DNA of 64,000 nt from Massilia rubra (GCF_011682065.1 NZ_VUYU01000026.1:1-64000), one strand, 5' to 3'; shown: positions 49,946-58,562, numbered from the stretch's first letter. The notes: generated by a model not told the origin, from the sequence alone. Translations and numbers: made by a program.

Positions 49946-49961
49946 ATATGATAGCGCATAT
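49946..49961. promoter_or_regulatory. Candidate operator of the ArsR-type repressor
   Basis: An inverted repeat ATATG-N6-CATAT lies in an AT-rich patch 24 bases upstream of the regulator start, next to further ATAT repeats. Position and shape suit an ArsR/SmtB operator covering the promoter. Confidence 0.4.
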
Positions 49962-49990
49962 CCGGAACACATGGCTGCGCTTGCCGGAAA

Positions 49991-50506
49991 TTACGGCTTT
50001 TGCATCTCGGCGGCAATGGCCGCGCGGGTTTTGGGATCGAGTTTGGCCACGGCTTTGGCCAGCTTGTCGCCATCGCGCAGGGCGCTGCTTTGCTCCGGCG
50101 TGAGTTCCCTGGCGACGAGCACCGGTGCCGGGGCAGGCGCGGGGCGCAACAGCAACGCCTGGCCGGCCAGCACCACGAACGCGCACAGCAGCGCGGCGCC
50201 GCCGACGATGGCGATCAGGCGTTTTTCCTGCGCCGCGGCAGCCTGGACGGGACCTGGCGCCGCCGTCACCAGCGCCGCCGGACGGGCGCTGGCAGGGACG
50301 GCATGGCCAAGGTAGCCGGTGTCCTGCAGCGCCCGCACCTGGTCGGCCAGGTCGGCGGTCGCGTCGTCGAGCAATTCCACGTGGCGCTCGACCGCTTCGG
50401 CCAGCACCGCCTCGTTCAATGCCACCAGCGCGAAGATCGGATCGTCGATATCGATCCGCACGCCGGTCTTTTCAAAGACGAGGGTGCGCAGTTTTTGCTG
50501 GTCCAT
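49991..50506 (-). CDS. TraM-like conjugal transfer protein
   Basis: 171 residues. A soluble head (LRTLVFEKTGVRIDIDDPIFALVALNEAVLAEAV in pieces), an Ala/Pro linker, one membrane helix (IAIVGGAALLCAFVVLAGQALLL) and a short outer tail. The head pattern with DDPIFALVALNEAVL, one membrane helix and its place right after a TraL-like ATPase fit TraM of IncP-type transfer regions. No other tra genes are present, so a role outside conjugation is likely. Confidence 0.55.
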   Translation of the reverse strand: MDQQKLRTLVFEKTGVRIDIDDPIFALVALNEAVLAEAVERHVELLDDATADLADQVRALQDTGYLGHAVPASARPAALVTAAPGPVQAAAAQEKRLIAIVGGAALLCAFVVLAGQALLLRPAPAPAPVLVARELTPEQSSALRDGDKLAKAVAKLDPKTRAAIAAEMQKP

Positions 50507-50512
50507 GCCGGC

Positions 50513-51244
50513 TTACCACTGCACTTTGTCGAGTTGTTCGAACAGGTCGCGGAACACCACCTTGATGCGCTGCTTTTCCATCACGTTGAATTTGTCGCTT
50601 TCGCGCACTTCCTGGGCGGTCAGGCGCGCGATATTCATCTTTTTGATGTCGGCGCCGAAGGTGTCGGCGTTGCGTTGCGACAGCACCACGCGCCCGCACA
50701 CGCGCGCCGCGTTGTCGGCGTAGGTCTGGGACTCGGTAAACACCTTGCCGGTGGCCGATTGCAAGGGGCCGAAGTGCTCGTTTTCCCACAGCACCAGCGG
50801 CACCGTGGTCGACTTGGCGGTCGAGACGAAACCCATGGCCGTATCGTGCAAGGTGTCGCCGCCGCCGACGATGGTGTGGATATACACCTTGCGCCCGGAT
50901 TCCTTGAGCAGGTCGAAGCAATCGTTTTCCAGCAGGTAGCCCATCAGCGGCGAAAAGGTGTTGGCGCCGTTGTCGATGACGCAGTTGCCTTCTTCTTCCA
51001 GCAGGTCGATCATCAGCGCGTCGAAGCGCTTGGGGTCGATGTTGCGCGCATCGGTCATGACCGGCACGTGTTTCACGTCCATCGCCTTGTAGCGCGAAAA
51101 GGTGGCGTTTTCCTGGTCGGTATCGTAGCAGCGCAGGGGGCGCTCCTCGTCCTTGCCCGCCAGCCACTGCGCGAGGATGGTCGAGACCAGGGTCTTGCCG
51201 ATGCCGCCCTTGCCCTGCAAGATGAAATGAACCGTGTTGTGCAT
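50513..51244 (-). CDS. TraL-like / ParA-type P-loop ATPase
   Basis: 243 residues. N-terminal Walker A of the deviant ParA/MinD type in FILQGKGGIGKTLVSTILAQWL (two Lys), DTDQENATFSRY after it, and VIDNGANTFSPL in the Walker B place. The remaining sequence and length match TraL of IncP plasmids. It sits six bases before the TraM-like gene on the same strand. A palindromic repeat separates it from pncC. Confidence 0.65.
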   Translation of the reverse strand: MHNTVHFILQGKGGIGKTLVSTILAQWLAGKDEERPLRCYDTDQENATFSRYKAMDVKHVPVMTDARNIDPKRFDALMIDLLEEEGNCVIDNGANTFSPLMGYLLENDCFDLLKESGRKVYIHTIVGGGDTLHDTAMGFVSTAKSTTVPLVLWENEHFGPLQSATGKVFTESQTYADNAARVCGRVVLSQRNADTFGADIKKMNIARLTAQEVRESDKFNVMEKQRIKVVFRDLFEQLDKVQW

Positions 51245-51270
51245 CGAATTGCTCCAGAAAATGACTCACC

Positions 51271-51351
51271 CGTCATTCCCGCGCAGGCGGGAATCCAAGG
51301 TCCTGCCGTTTAGCAGACATGCCTTGGATTCCCGCCTGCGCGGGAATGACG
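51271..51351. repeat. dRS3-like palindromic repeat, copy B
   Basis: Perfect 30-base inverted arms at 51271-51300 and 51322-51351. Each holds ATTCCCGCGCAGGCGGGAAT, the ATTCCC-N8-GGGAAT form. Same family as the repeat at 37523-37614, with A/T in place of G/C at the arm core. Confidence 0.85.
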
Positions 51352-51433
51352 ACGCTTAGGTTAGCGGCGTTTGCATCAGACAAAGGGTTGAAAATGGCGA
51401 TGGCGCCGCGGCGCCATCGGCGTCGTGTTCGCG

Positions 51434-51916
51434 CTATTCGATGATGCGCAGCAAGCCTTGCAGCGCATGCAGCACGGTCTGCTCGCGCACCGCCTGGCGG
51501 TCGCCGGCAAACACCAGGCGCTCGGTCTGGACCGTGTCGCCCCTGGCCCAGCCGAAGCAGACCGTGCCGACCGGCTTGCCCGGCACCGCGCCGCTCGGGC
51601 CGGCGATGCCGGTGGTCGACAGCGCCACATGCGCGTTGCTGTTCGCCAACGCGCCCGTGGCCATGGCGGACGCCACTTCCTCGCTGACCGTGCCCAGCTG
51701 CGCGATCAGCGCGGCCGACACATCAAGCAGCTCGGTCTTGGAGGCGTTCGAATAGGTCACGAAGCCGCAATCGAACCAGGCGGTCGAGCCGGCCACCTCG
51801 GTGACCGCCTGCGCCACCCCGCCGCCGGTGCATGATTCGGCGGTTACCAGCAGCAAACCTTTCGCTTGCAGCGCGCGGCCGACTTTGGCGGAAAGTTCGA
51901 GAATGTCGTTCGTCAC
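51434..51916 (-). CDS. pncC: Nicotinamide-nucleotide amidohydrolase (CinA C-terminal family)
   Basis: 160 residues. It deamidates NMN to nicotinic acid mononucleotide in the pyridine nucleotide cycle. Motifs are LLVTAESCTGGGVAQAVTEVAGSTAWFDCGFVTYSN across the catalytic Ser region, and STTGIAGPSGAVPGKPVGTVCFGWA. GTG at 51916 is preferred since AAGGAG lies six bases upstream. Confidence 0.93.
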   Translation of the reverse strand: MTNDILELSAKVGRALQAKGLLLVTAESCTGGGVAQAVTEVAGSTAWFDCGFVTYSNASKTELLDVSAALIAQLGTVSEEVASAMATGALANSNAHVALSTTGIAGPSGAVPGKPVGTVCFGWARGDTVQTERLVFAGDRQAVREQTVLHALQGLLRIIE

Positions 51917-52257
51917 GTGTTGCTCCTTTTGGACGGTCATGGGGGGATCGGATTACCTATCGAAATTCATATCGACATTCATATCGACATTCAGATCAGG
52001 GGAGGGCGCGCGCGACCGCGCGGCCCTGCGATTCTACTTTACCATGCCGTATGCAACACTGTTCGTCCACCCTGTTGCAATGTTTCACAAGGGATATCCA
52101 AGAGACCCAAAAAAGCGTAGAGTGGACCTGGGGAAATCGTCCTGCCGTGCGCCACGGGCCTGCTGCTCTGCTATGCTGGCCTTTACCGCTGAGTTTGCTT
52201 TTTGTCTGATCCGGATTGGAGTCCCATGTCCCCGATTCTCTTGCTGGCCGAACTGCC
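51917..52257 (+). other. Gap between pncC and the yfiR-like gene
   Basis: No gene is supported. It holds a 12-base tandem repeat ATTCATATCGAC at 51965-51988 with a partial third copy to about 51996, and an inverted repeat TGCAACA/TGTTGCA at 52052-52079. Promoters for the divergent genes on both sides should lie here. Confidence 0.5.
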
Positions 52258-52830
52258 ATGGCGGGCCTGAGCTGGTTCGCATTGCGCCGGCGCACGCTGG
52301 CGCTGCCCATCGTGCTGGCCCTGTCGGCCTGGAGCGGCCCAATCGCGGCCCAGTCGCCGCCCAGCGTCGAAAACCAGGTCAAGGCCGCCTACCTGTTCAA
52401 ATTCGCCGGCTTCGTCGAGTGGCCCGACGGCAGCTTCGCGCGCGCCGACAGCCCGCTCCAGATTGGCGTCTCCGGCAATGACGGCCTGGCCGACCAGCTC
52501 GAACAAATGGTGGCCGGGCGCACCGTCGGCGGGCACGCCGTGCTGGTGCGCAGGCTGCGCCGCGGCGACCCTGTCGGCGGCGTCCACATCCTCTTCATCG
52601 GCGCCGGCGAACGCGCCGCCGTGATCGACATGCTGGCCGCCGCGCGCGGCCAGTCGGTGCTGACCGTCTCCGACGCCGAGGACGGCATCGCGCTTGGCTG
52701 CATGATCGCCTTCGTCGTGGCCCAGGACCGGCTGCGCTTCGACGTCGCCCTCGGCCAGGTCAATTCCAGCCGCCTGCGCATCAGCGCACGCATGCTGGCC
52801 GCCGCCAACCGTGTGCAGGGGGTCACATGA
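52258..52830 (+). CDS. YfiR family periplasmic protein (DUF4154)
   Basis: 190 residues. A signal peptide (RRRTLALPIVLALSAWSGPIAAQ) is followed by the family opening VENQVKAAYLFKFAGFVEWPDGSF, then LQIGVSGNDGLADQLEQM, VHILFIGAGE, LTVSDAEDGIALGCMIAFVV and RLRFDVALGQVNSSRLRISARML. YfiR in Pseudomonas binds and silences the diguanylate cyclase YfiN from the periplasm. Here the next gene, overlapping by ATGA, encodes a membrane kinase. ATG at 52258 gives a good signal peptide. Confidence 0.9.
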   Translation: MAGLSWFALRRRTLALPIVLALSAWSGPIAAQSPPSVENQVKAAYLFKFAGFVEWPDGSFARADSPLQIGVSGNDGLADQLEQMVAGRTVGGHAVLVRRLRRGDPVGGVHILFIGAGERAAVIDMLAAARGQSVLTVSDAEDGIALGCMIAFVVAQDRLRFDVALGQVNSSRLRISARMLAAANRVQGVT

Positions 52831-54854
52831 TCGTGCGCTCGATCCGCGAAAAACTGGTCACGGTGGTCATGCTCACTACCCTGGCGGCGCTGCTGGTGTC
52901 GATCGGCACCGTGATCGCCTACGACCTGCGCAACTACCACAAGGCCCTGCTGGGCGACATGGCGACCCAGGCCGAACTGCTCGGCCACATGACCTCGGCC
53001 GCGCTGACGTTCGATGACGCCCGCCTGGCCACCGAAAACCTGGCGCTGCTGCGCATCCGCCCGTCGGTGCGGGCCGGCGCCATCTACGACGCCAAGGGCG
53101 CGCTGTTCGCCTCCTACCGCGCGCCGGGCGAACAGCAGGCCTTCCCGGTCAGCCCGCAGACCGACGACCTGCGCGTCTCCGGCGACGACCTGCTGCTGTA
53201 CCGGCGCGTGGTCGAAAACGGCGAACTGCTCGGCACCGTCTACCTGCGCGCCGAATACACGCTGGTCGCGCGCGCGGTCGACTACCTGAGCATCGCCGCC
53301 GGCGTGATCGCGCTGGCCATGCTGATCGCCTGGCTGATGACGCGCCGGCTCGGGCGCATCGTCACCGCGCCGATCGTGGCGCTCACCGAAACCGCGCGCG
53401 AAGTGGTCAGCACGCGCGACTACTCGCGGCGCGCCCCGCGCATCAGCGACGACGAAGCGGGCGAACTGGTGGACTCCTTCAACGCCATGCTGGGCGAAAT
53501 CGAACAGCGCACCGGCGCGCTCGAAACGTCGCACCACGCGATTGCGCGCGAAGCCGAGGAACGCGCCCGCGCCCAGCAGGAAATCATGGACCTCAACGAG
53601 CGCCTCGAAGTGCGGGTGCACGAACGCACCATGCAGCTCGAACTGACCAACGCCGAGCTGGAAGTGGCCATGTCCGCGGCCAAGAACGCCAACCAGGCCA
53701 AGTCGGCCTTCTTGTCGTCGATGAGCCACGAGTTGCGCACGCCGCTCAACGCCATCCTCGGCTTCGCCCAGATATTGACGTCCGAATCGCTGCCGTCCAC
53801 ACTGCCGCAAAAGAAGGAGTTCGCCGGCCACATTCTCAAGTCGGGGCGCCACCTGCTTACCCTGATCAACGAAATCCTCGACCTGGCCAAGGTCGAATCG
53901 GGCACCGTGACCCTGTCGATGGAACCGGTGGCGCTGGCCGACATGCTGGTCGAGTGCCGCAACATGACCGAACCGCTGGCGCAGCAGCGCAAGATCCGCA
54001 TGCTGTTCCCGGACGCGCCGCCCGCCGTGGTGCAGGCCGACCGCACGCGCCTCAAGCAGGTGCTGCTTAATCTGCTGTCGAACGCCATCAAGTACAACCG
54101 CGAGATGGGCGCGGTGGTGTGCGACTGCAGCGTCGTCACCGCCAACCGCGTGCGCCTGTCGGTGCAGGATACCGGCATGGGCCTGCGCCCCGAGCAGATC
54201 GATTCGCTGTTCCAGCCGTTTAACCGCCTGGGCCAGGAAAACGGCAGCGAAGAAGGCACCGGCATCGGCCTGGTCGTCACGCGCCGCCTGGTCGAACTGA
54301 TGGGCGGCGAAATCGGCGTCTCGAGCAGTGTCGGCGTGGGCACCGTGTTCTGGATCGAACTGGGACTGACCCAGCCGGTGCCGTCGGTGGTGGGCGAGGC
54401 GACCGTGCTGGCGCTCGAGCCCAAGGCAGCGAGTGCGCCGCGCGCCGACCACACCTTGCTGTACGTCGAAGACAACCCGGCCAACCTGAAGCTGGTGCAG
54501 GAGATCGTGCGCTACCGGCCCGACCTGCATTTGCTCACCGCGCCCGATGGCCACCTCGGCATCGAAATGGCCAAGGCGCACCTGCCGGACGTGATTTTGA
54601 TGGACCTGAACCTGCCCTGCGTGAGCGGCGCCGACGCCCTCAAGGAATTGCGCAGCGACCCGCGCACGGCCCACATTCCCGTCATCGCGCTGACCGCCAG
54701 CGCGATGCCGCGCGACGTCGAGCGCGGGCTGGCCAGCGGTTTTTCGCGTTACCTCACCAAACCGATCAACATTGACGAATTCAACGAGGCGATCGACACC
54801 ACCCTCGCATTCGCCGACACGCGGCAGCTTGCGCAGAAAGCGCGAAATCCATGA
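52827..54854 (+). CDS. CHASE8-like membrane hybrid histidine kinase
   Basis: 675 residues. Membrane helix 1 (VVMLTTLAALLVSIGTVIAY), a periplasmic part (about 35-150) with MTSAALTFDDARLATENLALLRIRPSVRAGAIYD in pieces, helix 2, HAMP (PIVALTETAREVV), coiled coil, HisKA with FLSSMSHELRTPLNAILGFAQIL, HATPase with NLLSNAIKYNREMG and GTGIGLVVTRRLVELMGG, then a receiver with Asp in VILMDLNLPCVSG. The periplasmic part resembles the CHASE8 domain of YfiN. Coupled by ATGA overlaps to the YfiR-like gene and to the GGDEF-EAL gene. Confidence 0.9.
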   Translation: MIVRSIREKLVTVVMLTTLAALLVSIGTVIAYDLRNYHKALLGDMATQAELLGHMTSAALTFDDARLATENLALLRIRPSVRAGAIYDAKGALFASYRAPGEQQAFPVSPQTDDLRVSGDDLLLYRRVVENGELLGTVYLRAEYTLVARAVDYLSIAAGVIALAMLIAWLMTRRLGRIVTAPIVALTETAREVVSTRDYSRRAPRISDDEAGELVDSFNAMLGEIEQRTGALETSHHAIAREAEERARAQQEIMDLNERLEVRVHERTMQLELTNAELEVAMSAAKNANQAKSAFLSSMSHELRTPLNAILGFAQILTSESLPSTLPQKKEFAGHILKSGRHLLTLINEILDLAKVESGTVTLSMEPVALADMLVECRNMTEPLAQQRKIRMLFPDAPPAVVQADRTRLKQVLLNLLSNAIKYNREMGAVVCDCSVVTANRVRLSVQDTGMGLRPEQIDSLFQPFNRLGQENGSEEGTGIGLVVTRRLVELMGGEIGVSSSVGVGTVFWIELGLTQPVPSVVGEATVLALEPKAASAPRADHTLLYVEDNPANLKLVQEIVRYRPDLHLLTAPDGHLGIEMAKAHLPDVILMDLNLPCVSGADALKELRSDPRTAHIPVIALTASAMPRDVERGLASGFSRYLTKPINIDEFNEAIDTTLAFADTRQLAQKARNP

Positions 54855-57436
54855 TAGCCCTCGAAGACATCCATCACGCCGCCATCCTGATCGTCGACGA
54901 CCAGATGGTCAACGTCCAGCTGCTCGAGTACCTGCTCACGACCACCGGCTACACCAACGTCAGCAGCACCACCGACCCGCGCGAGGTGGCGGCGCTGCAC
55001 ATGAAGCACCGCTACGACCTGATCATCCTCGACCTGCATATGCCGGGCATGAACGGCTTCCAGGTGATGGAGGCGCTGGCGCCCATGGAAACCGAAGCCT
55101 ACCTGCCGGTGCTGGTGGTGACGGCCGAGCCGGACAAGAAGCTGGCCGCGCTCGACGCCGGCGCGCGCGACTTTGTCGGTAAACCCTTCGACCCGGTCGA
55201 GGTGCTCACGCGCATCCGTAACATGCTCGAGGTGCGCCTGCTGCACCGCGAATCGAAGAACTACGGCGCCGTGCTCGAACAAACGGTGCGCGAGCGCACC
55301 GCCGAACTGCAGCGCTTTCGCAGCGCCATGGACGCCACCGACGACGCCATCTTCCTGATCGACATCGGCGCCATGAAGGTGGTCGACGTCAACGACGGCG
55401 CCTGCCGCATGCTTGGCTACCAGCGCGACGAACTGCTGCGCCTCGACCCCACCGTGTACGGCCTGGCCGGGCGCGGCCAACTGGCCTGCCAGGCCGATCC
55501 CGCGCGCGACGCGCTGCGCTACCCGGACCTGGTCGAAGACCAGCTCACGCGCGCCGACCTGCGCGAAGTGGCGGTCGAAATCTACTGGCAGACCCAGAAC
55601 GTGGGCGGCACGCGCATGCTGATCGCGGTCGCGCGCGACATCAGCGAACGGCTGGCCGCGCGCCAGCGCCTCAAGCACCTGGCCAGCTACGACAGCCTGA
55701 CCGGCCTGCCCAACCGCACCCTGTTCTACCAGACCTTGCGCGAAGCGATCGAGCTGGCGCAGGACAAGCACTGGCGCATCGTGGTGCTGTTCATCGCGCT
55801 CGACCGCTTCAAGACCATCAACGATTCGCTCGGCTCGGCGCTGGGCGACGAGTTGCTGCGCCAGTTCAGCACGCGCCTGGTGCAGTGCGTGCGCATCCGC
55901 GACACGGTCGGGCGCCTGGGCGGCGACGAATTCGCGCTGATCCTCACCATGACGCGCAACCAGCAGGACGCCGTCAACGTGGCCAACGAAGTGCGCGACA
56001 CCCTGCGCGCGCCGTTCGACCTGCACGGCCGCCAGGCGGGTCTTACGGCCAGCATCGGCATCGCCATGTATCCGGACGACGCCCTCGATCCCGAAACGCT
56101 GATCAAATATGCCGACACGGCCATGGGCCGCGCCAAGGAAGCGGGGCGCGACGGCTACCGCTTCTTCACCGCCGGGATGAACGTGCAGGTGCTGGCCCGG
56201 CTCGACCTCGAACTGGCGCTGCGCCACGCGCTCGAGCATGGCGAGTTTTTGCTGTACTACCAGCCCAAGGTCAATTTGCGCACCGGCCGCATCGCCGGCG
56301 CCGAAGCGCTGCTGCGCTGGAACCGGCCCGGCTTCGGCCTGGTGTTCCCGGCCGAATTCGTGCCGGTGATGGAAGAAACCGGCTTGATCGTGCGCGTCGG
56401 CGCATGGGTGATCGAAGAAGCCTGCCGCCAGATCGCGCAGTGGTCGGCCGGCGAGACCGGCGACGTGCGGGTGGCGGTCAATGTGTCGAGCCGCCAGTTC
56501 GTCGAGGGCGACCTGGAAGGCGACATCCGCGCCGCCATCGGCAAGCACGGGATCGACCCGTCGCTGCTGGAACTGGAGCTGACCGAAAGCGCGCTGATGT
56601 CCAACGCCGAGCATACGATCAAGGTGCTGGGCAACCTCAAGCAGCTCGGTATCACGATCGCCATCGACGACTTCGGGACCGGTTATTCGAGCCTGGCGTA
56701 CCTGAAGCGCTTCCCGATCGACAAACTCAAGATCGACATCGCTTTTGTACGCGAGGTGACGGTCAACCCGGACGACGCGGCCATCGCGCTGGCCATCATC
56801 GGCATGGCGCACTCGCTGCACATGCAGGTCATCGCCGAAGGGGTGGAGACAGCGGCGCAGATGGCTTACCTGCGGCGCCATCGCTGCGACGAAGTGCAGG
56901 GCTTTCATTTCAGCCGGCCGTTGCCGGTCAAGGAGTTCGGCGCCATGGTGCTGGCCAACCTGGCGCAGCCGCAGGAGCCGGAGTCGCCCGACAATCACCG
57001 CCAGACCTTGTTGATCGTCGATGACGATGTCAATGTGCTCTCGGCGCTGCACCGCTTGTTCAAGCGCGATAACTACCGGATCTTGACGGCGGTGTCACCG
57101 GCCGAAGGATTCGAGCAATTGGCGCTGCACACGGTGCAGGTGATCGTGTGCGACCAGCGCATGCCGGGAATGAGCGGAACCGAGTTTTTGAGCAAGGTCA
57201 AGGAGCTCTATCCGGACACGATCCGGATCATCTTATCCGGCTACACCGGGCTTGAAGCGGTGCTCGATTCGATCAACCGCGGGGCGATCTACCGCTTCTA
57301 CACCAAGCCGTGGGACGAGACCCAACTGCGCGACAACGTGCGGCTGGCGTTTCATCATTACTGGCTGATGAACGGGCCGAAGGACGATCCGCATAATGCG
57401 CACTTTGTCGATGCCGGGCAGGTGGCGGCGGAGTAG
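54851..57436 (+). CDS. REC-PAS-GGDEF-EAL-REC c-di-GMP turnover protein
   Basis: 861 residues. First receiver (about 1-125, Asp in LIILDLHMPGMNG), PAS (about 155-275), GGDEF (about 285-440), EAL (about 455-700) and second receiver (about 715-840, Asp in VIVCDQRMPGMSG). The GGDEF motif RLGGDEFALI is intact, but the usual first metal-binding Asp is Ala316 (FIALDRFKTINDSLG), so cyclase activity is doubtful. The EAL domain keeps GAEALLRW, LELTESALM, AIDDFGTGYSSL and IAEGVET, as needed for c-di-GMP breakdown. Likely a phosphodiesterase controlled by the coupled kinase. Confidence 0.92.
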   Translation: MIALEDIHHAAILIVDDQMVNVQLLEYLLTTTGYTNVSSTTDPREVAALHMKHRYDLIILDLHMPGMNGFQVMEALAPMETEAYLPVLVVTAEPDKKLAALDAGARDFVGKPFDPVEVLTRIRNMLEVRLLHRESKNYGAVLEQTVRERTAELQRFRSAMDATDDAIFLIDIGAMKVVDVNDGACRMLGYQRDELLRLDPTVYGLAGRGQLACQADPARDALRYPDLVEDQLTRADLREVAVEIYWQTQNVGGTRMLIAVARDISERLAARQRLKHLASYDSLTGLPNRTLFYQTLREAIELAQDKHWRIVVLFIALDRFKTINDSLGSALGDELLRQFSTRLVQCVRIRDTVGRLGGDEFALILTMTRNQQDAVNVANEVRDTLRAPFDLHGRQAGLTASIGIAMYPDDALDPETLIKYADTAMGRAKEAGRDGYRFFTAGMNVQVLARLDLELALRHALEHGEFLLYYQPKVNLRTGRIAGAEALLRWNRPGFGLVFPAEFVPVMEETGLIVRVGAWVIEEACRQIAQWSAGETGDVRVAVNVSSRQFVEGDLEGDIRAAIGKHGIDPSLLELELTESALMSNAEHTIKVLGNLKQLGITIAIDDFGTGYSSLAYLKRFPIDKLKIDIAFVREVTVNPDDAAIALAIIGMAHSLHMQVIAEGVETAAQMAYLRRHRCDEVQGFHFSRPLPVKEFGAMVLANLAQPQEPESPDNHRQTLLIVDDDVNVLSALHRLFKRDNYRILTAVSPAEGFEQLALHTVQVIVCDQRMPGMSGTEFLSKVKELYPDTIRIILSGYTGLEAVLDSINRGAIYRFYTKPWDETQLRDNVRLAFHHYWLMNGPKDDPHNAHFVDAGQVAAE

Positions 57437-57442
57437 GGATGC

Positions 57443-58411
57443 TCAGGCGCTGGCGAAGTGGTCGAACCCGGCCAGTTGCAAGTCGAGCGCCTGGCCGCGC
57501 GCATCGACCAGGCGCAGGCCCGGCGCCGCATCGATGGTCCCCACGCGCGTGACGGCGGCGCCGCTGGCGAGGCCGGCGGCCAGGATCGCTTCGCGCTGCG
57601 CCGGCGCGGCGCTAAAACACAACTCGTAATCGTCACCGCCGGCGGCGCAGAACTGGCGCCGCAGCGCCTGCGCCTGCGCGGCCAGCGCCGGCCCGGCCGG
57701 TAGCGCATCCACATCCAATGTAGCGCCGACCTTCGACGCGGCCAGGATGTGTCCGAGATCGCCCACCAGCCCATCGGAGATGTCGATCGCCGCGTGCGCC
57801 AGGCGCGCGCCGGCCAGGGCCAGGCCAAGCGCCACGCGCGGCGCCGGCATGTGCATGCGCGCGCCCGCCAGCAGCTGCGCGGCATCATCGAGTGCCACTT
57901 CCTTGCGGTACCCGGCCAGCGCCAGGCGGGCGTCGCCCAGGGTGCCCGAGATCCAGAGATCGTCGCCGGCGACGGCGGCATCGCGCCGCAAGGCGTGGCC
58001 GGGCGCCAGTTCGCCGAAGATGGTGATGCAGATCGTGAGCGGGCCTTTGGTGGTGTCGCCGCCGATCAGTTCACAGTCATGCAGGTCGGCCAGCGCAAAC
58101 AGGCCGGCGGCAAATTCGCCGAGCCACGCCGGTTCGGCCGTCGGCAGCGCCAGCGCCAGCGTAAAGGCGACTGGCCGTGCGCCCATTGCCGCCAGGTCGG
58201 ACAGATTCACGGCCAGGCATTTGTGGCCCAGCATGCGCGCATCGGCGCCGGCGAAGAAATGGCGGCCCTCGACCAGCATGTCGGACGAAATGGCCATCTG
58301 CATGCCGGGGGCGGGCGCGAGCAGCGCGCAATCGTCGCCAATGCCGAGCGCGGCCCGGCTTGGCTGTGCACGTTTGAAGTATTGCTTGATAAGGTCGAAT
58401 TCTGAGAGCAT
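57443..58411 (-). CDS. thiL: Thiamine-monophosphate kinase
   Basis: 322 residues. It makes thiamine diphosphate from thiamine phosphate and ATP. Motifs are MLSEFDLIKQYF, ALGIGDDCALL (metal-binding Asp), SSDMLVEGRHF, NLSDLAAMGARP, LIGGDTTKGPL, AIDISDGLVGDLGHI and GGDDYELCF. ATG at 58411 gives the classical start. Convergent with the GGDEF-EAL gene, only six bases apart. Confidence 0.94.
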   Translation of the reverse strand: MLSEFDLIKQYFKRAQPSRAALGIGDDCALLAPAPGMQMAISSDMLVEGRHFFAGADARMLGHKCLAVNLSDLAAMGARPVAFTLALALPTAEPAWLGEFAAGLFALADLHDCELIGGDTTKGPLTICITIFGELAPGHALRRDAAVAGDDLWISGTLGDARLALAGYRKEVALDDAAQLLAGARMHMPAPRVALGLALAGARLAHAAIDISDGLVGDLGHILAASKVGATLDVDALPAGPALAAQAQALRRQFCAAGGDDYELCFSAAPAQREAILAAGLASGAAVTRVGTIDAAPGLRLVDARGQALDLQLAGFDHFASA

Positions 58412-58457
58412 GCGCAATTGTACTCCGGCATTCTCCGCCTTCTCCGCCCCCGGTGTG

Positions 58458-58560
58458 CCCCACCCCGGTGTCAGGTCTGACATTCGGACACGAACCCAGC
58501 CATTGGTTTTCAGTAAAGTCCAGCTCGTGTCCGTTTGTCAGACCTGACACCGGGGGTGGT
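58458..58560. repeat. Palindromic repeat of about 100 bases
   Basis: Long arms facing each other: CCCCGGTGTCAGGTCTGACA (58463-58482) matches TGTCAGACCTGACACCGGGG at 58536-58555. An inner arm CGGACACGA pairs with TCGTGTCCG. The loop holds about 30 bases. No open frame. It looks like a short mobile or REP-type element between thiL and the lipoprotein gene. Confidence 0.7.
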
Positions 58561-58562
58561 GC

